From: an uncultured Oscillibacter sp.
GTDB lineage: Bacteria > Bacillota > Clostridia > Oscillospirales > Oscillospiraceae
Length of the DNA stretch: 64,000 nt
Assembly: GCA_910577405.1 (NCBI GenBank)
Contig: CAJTMG010000011.1
Coordinates: 1 to 64,000, forward strand
Direction: 5' to 3'
Shown: positions 58,579-64,000 of the stretch, piece by piece
Position numbering within the stretch: the stretch's first letter is position 1
Layout: each line of letters opens with the position of its first letter
Notes under the pieces: model-generated
Told to the model about the DNA's origin: nothing
The model's input: the letters and a program-made list of their open reading frames with translations, nothing else
The model's database searches: none
Program-made: the position numbers and the translations under genes

Positions 58579-60192
58579 TCAGCCCCAGAGCGCCGACAGC
58601 ATTGGAATGACCTGCTTCTTGCGGGACATAATCTTGGGCAGGAATGCCGCGTTCTGGTCGCCGGGAATGGCAAACGCCTGCCGGATAGTCTCCTCATCGC
58701 CGATAAAAAGAAGCTGAGTGCCCTCCAGAAGCACGTCCGTAATCATGAAAATCACCGTGTTCAGGCCCCGCTCCTTCCGGATTTTCTTCATGCAGTCCAT
58801 AAAATCGTCCTGCCGTTTCAAAAGACGGGCGGAATCCACCGTGGTGACCTGACTGACCGCCAAAATATGCCCCGCGATGTGAAATTCCTTGTAATCCGTC
58901 CCCAGTATCATCTCAACGGTCTTATCGTCGCTGCAGTTGGCAGAGAATATCGCGTGCCCGAGCTGGTCCAGGTCCACGTTGGCAATCCGGGCAAGACGGT
59001 TCGCCATGTCGATGTCCCGCTGCGTGCAGGTGGGCGACTTGAACATGACGGTATCCGACACAATTGCCGCCGCCATCAGGCCCGCCATCTTCTCCGTGGG
59101 CATCAGTCCCTTTTCCTGATACATCTCCGCCACAATGGTATTGGTGCTCCCAACGGCCTCGTTCCGGACATGAATCGGGTTCTTCGTCTCAATGTCGGCA
59201 AGGCGGTGGTGGTCGATAATCTCCAATATCTCCGCCTGCTCCAGTCCCACCACCGACTGTGACTTCTCGTTATGATCCACCAGCACCACCTGTTTCCGCC
59301 TGGGCCGCAGGAGATGGAAGCGGGACAGCATTCCCACCACCTTCTCCTCTTCGTCCAGAATGGGATAGGCCCGGAAGCGGCTCTCCAGGACGGTATTCTG
59401 CACGTCGTCAATATAATCGTCCAGATGGAAGCAGACCATATCCTTGCTCTTGCAGATCCGTGAGATGGGCAGGGCGTGGAAAATCATCCGCAGGGCCTGG
59501 TATGCGTCGATGGGTGTGGAGATAATGCAGGTCTGTCCCGCCGCGGCAAGGGCTTCCGGCTCCACCTCCGCCTGGCAGACGATCACGCAGTTCACCTGGA
59601 GCGCAATGGCCCGGCGTATCATATCCGGCTGGTCCCCGCAGACCACGATGCTGTCCGGCTTGGCAAAGAGCAGGTTCTCCCGGCTGACTGGGAGCGCGAT
59701 GGTGACCTCGCCTTCAATGACCTCCCGGCTGCCGCTGCCCTCGTTGAGAATCTTGCCCTCCAGCACGGAAAGCAGATTGTAGACCGGAATGCCGTCCACC
59801 CGGGGGTTCCGGACGGAGGTCATATCATAGTTGGCCACGTCCCCGGCAGAAAGGGTGCCGTAGAGGGTGCCGTCCTCGTTGGCCACGGGAAGCACCGAAA
59901 TTTTCCCCTTCTGCATGGCCTGCCAGCCCCGGCTGATGGTGGCCGACGCGGACAGGGTGGATACGGTGTCATAATCCAGATCACGGACCTGGGTGCGCAC
60001 GTTCCGGATCAGGCGGGGCGGCTGGAATCCAAAGCGGTTCAGGACGATTTTTGTCTCGTCGCTGACCTCCCCCAGCCGCGCCGCCTGGTACTGCCGCTGA
60101 CCCAGGGCGTTTTTCAGCGCCGCGTAAGCCATGGCGGATACGATCGAGTCTGTATCAGGGTTCCGGTGTCCGGTGATATAAATCTCGTCCAT
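58579..60192 (-). CDS. CBS/DRTGG-containing manganese-dependent inorganic pyrophosphatase (DHH family)
   Basis: A 537-residue family II pyrophosphatase that hydrolyses PPi. The DHH catalytic motifs are GHRNPDTDSIVSAMAY at the N-terminus, then VDHNE and IDHHRLAD after an insert, and EAVGSTNTIVAEMY and IVSDTVMF. The insert (about residues 65-300) contains a CBS pair flanking a DRTGG domain, which in characterised members makes activity sensitive to adenine nucleotides. I start at ATG 60190-60192 with AAGGA upstream. Confidence 0.93.
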   Translation of the reverse strand: MDEIYITGHRNPDTDSIVSAMAYAALKNALGQRQYQAARLGEVSDETKIVLNRFGFQPPRLIRNVRTQVRDLDYDTVSTLSASATISRGWQAMQKGKISVLPVANEDGTLYGTLSAGDVANYDMTSVRNPRVDGIPVYNLLSVLEGKILNEGSGSREVIEGEVTIALPVSRENLLFAKPDSIVVCGDQPDMIRRAIALQVNCVIVCQAEVEPEALAAAGQTCIISTPIDAYQALRMIFHALPISRICKSKDMVCFHLDDYIDDVQNTVLESRFRAYPILDEEEKVVGMLSRFHLLRPRRKQVVLVDHNEKSQSVVGLEQAEILEIIDHHRLADIETKNPIHVRNEAVGSTNTIVAEMYQEKGLMPTEKMAGLMAAAIVSDTVMFKSPTCTQRDIDMANRLARIANVDLDQLGHAIFSANCSDDKTVEMILGTDYKEFHIAGHILAVSQVTTVDSARLLKRQDDFMDCMKKIRKERGLNTVIFMITDVLLEGTQLLFIGDEETIRQAFAIPGDQNAAFLPKIMSRKKQVIPMLSALWG

Positions 60193-60229
60193 AGGTATCA
60201 TTCCTTTCCGTCTTTGCTTTGACATCTCT

Positions 60230-60258
60230 ATTATGCTTCAAATCTTCCGTTCTGTCAA
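60230..60258 (-). promoter_or_regulatory. Promoter of the pyrophosphatase gene
   Basis: On the minus strand TTGACA (60253-60258), 17 bases, CATAAT (60230-60235). Confidence 0.65.
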
Positions 60259-60316
60259 TGATTCCCATGGAAAACCGCCGTTTTTTTAACACTTTCGAAA
60301 GGATCTCACAGGCCGA

Positions 60317-60928
60317 TCAGTTTGCCCGCAGAATGCCTCCGCCGTAGGGTGTCAGCTCCAGGCGGATGAAAAAGCCCTGGTCATGCTGGCACACCGGGCA
60401 GCTCTTCGGCGCTTGCAGGCCCTCCTGAATATGGCCGCAGTTCAGGCACATCCAGGCGCACTTCACGTCGGACACGAAAAGCTGTTCGTTCTCCAGAAGG
60501 TCCGCATAATAACGGAAGCGATTGCCGTGGGTCTGCTCAACAGCGGCGATCTGCTGGAAGCTGTTGGCGGCCTGGGCAAAGCCTTCCCGTCGGGCTGTTT
60601 CCGCAAAGCTCTTGTAGACGGGGTCGAACTCCTCATACTCGTTGTGCTGGGCCCGGCGGAGGAGCTGTTTCACGTCGTTGGTCACCTCTACCGGATAGGT
60701 GCCGTCCAGACGGATGGTGCTGCCGTCCAGCTCTTTCAGGTGGTTGAAGAAGATTTCCGCGTGCTCCTTCTCCTGATTGGCCGTGAAGGTAAAGACGGCT
60801 TCCAACACATGAAGTTGCTGCTTTCGGCATATCCCGGCCGCGAAGGTATAGCGGTTCCGGGCCTGGCTCTCTCCCGCAAAGGCCCGCATCAGATTTACCA
60901 TTGTCTCGCTGTTTTTCAGTTCAGTCAT
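60317..60928 (-). CDS. Rubrerythrin
   Basis: A 203-residue non-haem iron protein that reduces hydrogen peroxide in anaerobes. The four-helix di-iron domain has AGESQARNRYT, ANQEKEHAEIFF and AAVEQTHGNRF (EExxH-like ligands), and the C-terminal rubredoxin-like domain has MCLNCGHI and CPVC, a Cys4 iron site. GGGAGG lies 7 bases before the ATG. It is monocistronic. It points to an anaerobic lifestyle with some oxidative-stress defence. Confidence 0.94.
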   Translation of the reverse strand: MTELKNSETMVNLMRAFAGESQARNRYTFAAGICRKQQLHVLEAVFTFTANQEKEHAEIFFNHLKELDGSTIRLDGTYPVEVTNDVKQLLRRAQHNEYEEFDPVYKSFAETARREGFAQAANSFQQIAAVEQTHGNRFRYYADLLENEQLFVSDVKCAWMCLNCGHIQEGLQAPKSCPVCQHDQGFFIRLELTPYGGGILRAN

Positions 60929-61007
60929 TGTTTCTGCCTCCCTTTTCGTACTCTGAATGCAGTCTTTGTCATTTTACGCCCTTCTATTCCCTTCCCTTTC
61001 CCGTAAA

Positions 61008-61041
61008 ACAGCAAAAAACAGGAGAGGACAAAGCCCCTCCC
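61008..61041 (-). terminator. Terminator downstream of the WalK-YycH pair
   Basis: On the minus strand GGAGGGG and CCTCTCC form a stem around CTTTGT, followed by TGTTTTTTGCTGTTTT. It lies 35-65 bases after the YycH-like stop. Confidence 0.7.
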
Positions 61042-61073
61042 GCTGAAAAATTTTCCCGCAAAGCCCAAGCCCG

Positions 61074-62318
61074 TCAATCCGCCAGCCAGTGGGGAGCACA
61101 TTCAGTTCCGCTGTCCACGTAGCCAACGGCCAGCTCCACACCGGGGGTCTGGGACGCCACCGCGAGGGCCTGTTTCAGGGGCAGCAGCAGGGCCGTCTCT
61201 CCTGTTGACGCGTACTGCCGGAACCGCAGCGTCAGGGCTTCCACGGACCGTCCGGAAAGGGTGGCCTCAGCCGCGCAGCCCCCGTCGGCATACCGCACCG
61301 GCACGCCCTGCATCTGACAGCCAAAGCGCAGGACCAGATTCTTCCCGTTCTCCCGGACCTCCTGCAAATACAGCGACGCCTCCCCGGGCGACAAGAGGCC
61401 ATTCAGCAGCTTCGCCGTCCCCAGCACCGCTTCCTCCAGCGACGGCGTTTCCCCAGAGGCTTCGATTTTCAGGCTTCCGTCGCCGCCGCTGTTGTAAAAT
61501 ACCGTGCGGTCCGGCCGGATGCGCAGAGTCTGGCTGCCGTCCGCGATCAGCTCCGTGCCGTTGGACTCCAGATACCGCGTCCGGACCCTGGGATTGAACC
61601 CTATGGCCGTCAAAAGCCCGTTGGTGTCCGGAAGCGCGTCCCCCGCCGTCAGCATGGGCAGCTCCGGCGGTTCCTTAGGTAGCAGCGAGCAGGGGGCCAG
61701 GTCCGCGCCGAAGTCCAGGGCAAAGACCGCGCCGCCCTGTTCGTATTCCCCCGCCGTCTGCTGAAGACTCTCCCTTGATGCCGCCGTCCCAGCCCGCAGG
61801 TAAATTTCACCGCCGTCCCAGAGATACAGGCTGACCCCGCCCCCAACGCCGGAGAGAATCAGCCGCCGGGCCGAAATGCTTTCCTCCGCTGCCCCGCCGC
61901 CGGTCAGCATGGACAGTACCGGCAGCGGAAGGGGAGACAGAAAATCATAGTAAATCGAAGGCGCTTCCAGAGCCGCGAGAAATTCCGCTTCCGTACACTC
62001 CGCGTAATCCCGCGCCGAACCAAGGGCCTCCGCAAGACAGCGCCCCAACGGGTCCGCAAACTCCCGGTCCCCGGTGGTCATGGCGGCGGAACCGTAGCGG
62101 CCATAGGAACCCGTCACCGCTACCCGTACCGGCGCGGCCAGCTCCCCGGGTTCCGCCGCCCCAGCCGTCTGCACCGCTCCCCCCAGCGCCGACGCTCCCC
62201 GGTCTACTCCCATGCTGTAGAGCTGCGTCTGGGTAAACAGCGCCGCCGCCGTCAGTGTCAGCAGGGTTATCAGCAGATTCTGGGCCAGATTCCGACGCCC
62301 CCGGCGCTGTTCATCCAT
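61074..62318 (-). CDS. YycH-like (WalH) regulator of the WalK kinase
   Basis: A 414-residue membrane-anchored protein. A short cytoplasmic start and one transmembrane segment (LLITLLTLTAAALFTQTQLY) precede a long extracytoplasmic region with little conserved signature (RLILSGVGGGVSLYLWDG, LGTAKLLNGLLSPGEASLYL). The assignment to the YycH family rests on topology, size and its place directly after the WalK-like kinase, where walH normally lies. In Bacillus YycH and YycI inhibit WalK; no YycI gene follows here. GGGGGTGA lies upstream of the ATG. Confidence 0.65.
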   Translation of the reverse strand: MDEQRRGRRNLAQNLLITLLTLTAAALFTQTQLYSMGVDRGASALGGAVQTAGAAEPGELAAPVRVAVTGSYGRYGSAAMTTGDREFADPLGRCLAEALGSARDYAECTEAEFLAALEAPSIYYDFLSPLPLPVLSMLTGGGAAEESISARRLILSGVGGGVSLYLWDGGEIYLRAGTAASRESLQQTAGEYEQGGAVFALDFGADLAPCSLLPKEPPELPMLTAGDALPDTNGLLTAIGFNPRVRTRYLESNGTELIADGSQTLRIRPDRTVFYNSGGDGSLKIEASGETPSLEEAVLGTAKLLNGLLSPGEASLYLQEVRENGKNLVLRFGCQMQGVPVRYADGGCAAEATLSGRSVEALTLRFRQYASTGETALLLPLKQALAVASQTPGVELAVGYVDSGTECAPHWLAD

Positions 62319-62427
62319 AGCGTCACCCCCGTTTCAATCGATTTTGCCTGATGGTTTTTTCTGTTCCTGAATTCCTCATTCATACCGTATAATCATTTCC
62401 GTCTCTGAGGCCGGCCCACGCAGTTCC

Positions 62428-63999
62428 CTAATTGTTCATAATTGGAAGAGTAAGGCGGACTGTGGTTCCGGGGCCTTTGTGGGGCGCGATGGCGATGCTC
62501 CCGTTATGCCGCTGGACGATTTCCCGCGCGATGGACAGCCCCAGTCCCGTGCCGCCGGATTCCCTTGAGCGCGCCTTGTCTACCCGGTAGAAACGGTCGA
62601 AAATCCGCTCCTGGTCCTTCTCCGGAATGCCGATACCGTCGTCCCAGACCTCAACCCATACGCTGTTTTCGCCCGTTCCCGCCGTCACCTGTATATGCCC
62701 GCCGTCGGGAGTGTACTTGATGGCGTTGCCAAGGATATTCATCATCACCTGCTCCAGACGGCTCCGGTCCCCTACAATCAGCGGAAGATGCTTTACGTCC
62801 CCGCAGGTCAGCTCATGGCCGTGCTGCTGGGCGCTGAGGGCACTGGAACGCACCACGCTCTCAATGGCCTCCGAGATGGGGAAGCGGGACAGTACGAGCT
62901 CCGCCGCGCCGCGGTCCAAACGGGAAAGGGTCAGAAGGTCCTGGACAATATGGGTCATGCGGTCCGTCTCGTTAATAATGATGTCCAGAAAGCTGTCCGC
63001 CGTGTCTCTGGGAATGGCGTCCCCCGCGTCCCGCAAGGTTTCGGCGTAGCTGCGGACGTTGGTCAGGGGCGTCCGGAGTTCGTGGGAGACGTTGGCGACA
63101 AATTCCTTCCGGCGTTCCTCGTTGCGGTGCTGTTCTGTTACGTCGTGGAGCACAATCAGCACGCCGCCCCGCTCACGGTCCGAGAAGGGGGCCAGAAAGA
63201 CCTCCAGCGTCTTCTCGCCTGCCAGCAGCTCCCCCTCCGCGAAGTTGGGCCGCTGAAGCTCCAGCATTTCCTGAAAGGGGAAGAGGGTCCCGAACAGCTC
63301 TTCATACGTGTTGGCGGGCGTGATGGTCTGCTGGAGCATCGTGTTGGCGGCAGGGTTGCAGTGCATCAGGAGGCCCTCATGGGTAAAGGCAACCACGCCG
63401 TCAGTCATATGAAGGAAGAGCGTATCCAGCTTGTTGCGTTCGTTCTCCACAGCGGCAATGGTGGCCTGCAATACGCCTGCCATCTCGTTGAAGGTCCCGG
63501 TCAGCACGCCAATCTCGTCGGTGGATTCTACGGGAAGGGCGCTGTCGAAATCCCCCGCGGCTACCTTTTCCGCGCCGGCCGTCAGCTTTTCGATGGGGCC
63601 TACCATGGTCTTTGACAGCAGGAAGCTCAGCAGGACCGAAATCAGAAGCCCGATCACCAGCGCCTGCATAATAAGCTGGAAAAGCTGGCTGTTCAGTCCG
63701 GAAACGGTATCCCGGGTATCGACGATGTAGATAATAAAGGCATTGTCCCCGCCGAAAATGGGAATGGCCGCGTCCATATAATCGGCGGTCACATCGCTGA
63801 TATCCCCGACCCCTGTCTCGTCCCGTCTGAGAACCGCATTCCGGGCCGTCAGGAGATTCGGGCTCTGCTCCCTTGGCATGGCGGATTCGTCGGCGGAACC
63901 GGTGAGATAGGCCCCTGTTTCGCCGTCCAGAATGAAATAGTTCCGGGTCCGGTAGTCGATGCCCAGCTTGCCCGCCGTCAGGTCCAGCAGGTCCCGGAT
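62428..63999 (-). CDS. walK: WalK/VicK-like sensor histidine kinase (5' end outside window)
   Basis: The visible 524 residues include part of an extracytoplasmic sensor domain, a transmembrane segment (ALVIGLLISVLLSFLLSKTM), HAMP, a PAS domain with KLDTLFLHMTDGVVAFTHEG, the phosphoacceptor box FVANVSHELRTPLTNVRSYA and the ATP-binding boxes NILGNAIKYTPDGG, DDGIGIPEKDQERIF and GGTGLGLSIA. This order, with a HAMP-PAS pair and a following YycH-like gene, is that of the WalKR system controlling cell-wall metabolism. The frame continues open to 63999, beyond the first ATG at 63879, so the true start lies outside. The regulator WalR would lie to the right. Confidence 0.9.
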   Translation of the reverse strand: MRDLLDLTAGKLGIDYRTRNYFILDGETGAYLTGSADESAMPREQSPNLLTARNAVLRRDETGVGDISDVTADYMDAAIPIFGGDNAFIIYIVDTRDTVSGLNSQLFQLIMQALVIGLLISVLLSFLLSKTMVGPIEKLTAGAEKVAAGDFDSALPVESTDEIGVLTGTFNEMAGVLQATIAAVENERNKLDTLFLHMTDGVVAFTHEGLLMHCNPAANTMLQQTITPANTYEELFGTLFPFQEMLELQRPNFAEGELLAGEKTLEVFLAPFSDRERGGVLIVLHDVTEQHRNEERRKEFVANVSHELRTPLTNVRSYAETLRDAGDAIPRDTADSFLDIIINETDRMTHIVQDLLTLSRLDRGAAELVLSRFPISEAIESVVRSSALSAQQHGHELTCGDVKHLPLIVGDRSRLEQVMMNILGNAIKYTPDGGHIQVTAGTGENSVWVEVWDDGIGIPEKDQERIFDRFYRVDKARSRESGGTGLGLSIAREIVQRHNGSIAIAPHKGPGTTVRLTLPIMNN

Positions 64000-64000
64000 G

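Overview
The window looks like part of the chromosome of a motile, probably spore-forming, anaerobic Clostridia-type Firmicute, most likely an Oscillospiraceae relative (for example near Oscillibacter, Flavonifractor or Intestinimonas). I infer this from the GC-rich (high-50s %) coding sequence, AGGAGG-type ribosome binding sites, frequent TTG/GTG starts, sporulation genes (yqfC, yqfD, ylbJ), the B. subtilis-like flgM-flgN-flgK-flgL-yviE-fliW-csrA order, LexA with a Gram-positive-type SOS box, HPr with His15 and Ser46, rubrerythrin and WalK/YycH. No rRNA is present. One complete tRNA (Ser, CGA) is seen.

Layout. 1-0.9 kb: right edge of an integrated element, with an IS630 transposase inserted into a tyrosine integrase, then a tRNA-Lys 3' fragment (attachment site) and the tRNA's terminator. 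1-5.4 kb: sugar/polyol locus (LacI regulator, sugar isomerase/epimerase, a binding-protein gene fused by deletion to a permease tail, zinc dehydrogenase). 5.5-5.9 kb: tRNA-Ser and decayed repeats. 6-17.9 kb, minus strand: six-gene block of FliK-like (YlqG), FlhB-like (YlqH), PilZ, two giant SLH surface proteins and a second PilZ protein, divergent from cheA. 17.9-22.5 kb: cheA-cheW-cheR-cheB. 22.8-29.5 kb: late flagellar operon behind a near-perfect sigma-D promoter. FlgK and FlgL carry large insertions that share a repeat motif.

29.7-32.1 kb: lexA (autoregulated), secG and an HtrA-like protease. 32.3-39 kb: nucleoside uptake and catabolism (deoC, deoD, BMP lipoprotein, two-domain ABC ATPase, two permeases). 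39-46 kb: recD2, a small membrane protein, ybeY-phoH-yqfD-yqfC and ylbJ. 46-50.3 kb: accessory islet with a SUKH protein, an XRE regulator with three palindromic operators and its DUF3169 membrane protein, HPr, an acetyltransferase, and a lower-GC stretch of small membrane genes and decayed duplicates. 50.3-64 kb: uvrC, NfeD/SPFH pair, a C_GCAxxG_C_C redox protein, TraX-like protein, rpoN and a PAS/AAA+ sigma-54 activator separated by ~95-bp tandem repeats, a CBS-containing family II pyrophosphatase, rubrerythrin, YycH-like protein and the truncated WalK-like kinase.

The strongest candidates for something undescribed are the PilZ/SLH/FliK-FlhB-like block, the shared insertion modules of FlgK and FlgL, and the three-operator XRE-DUF3169 cassette. 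No CRISPR array, phage structural cluster or rRNA operon was found.
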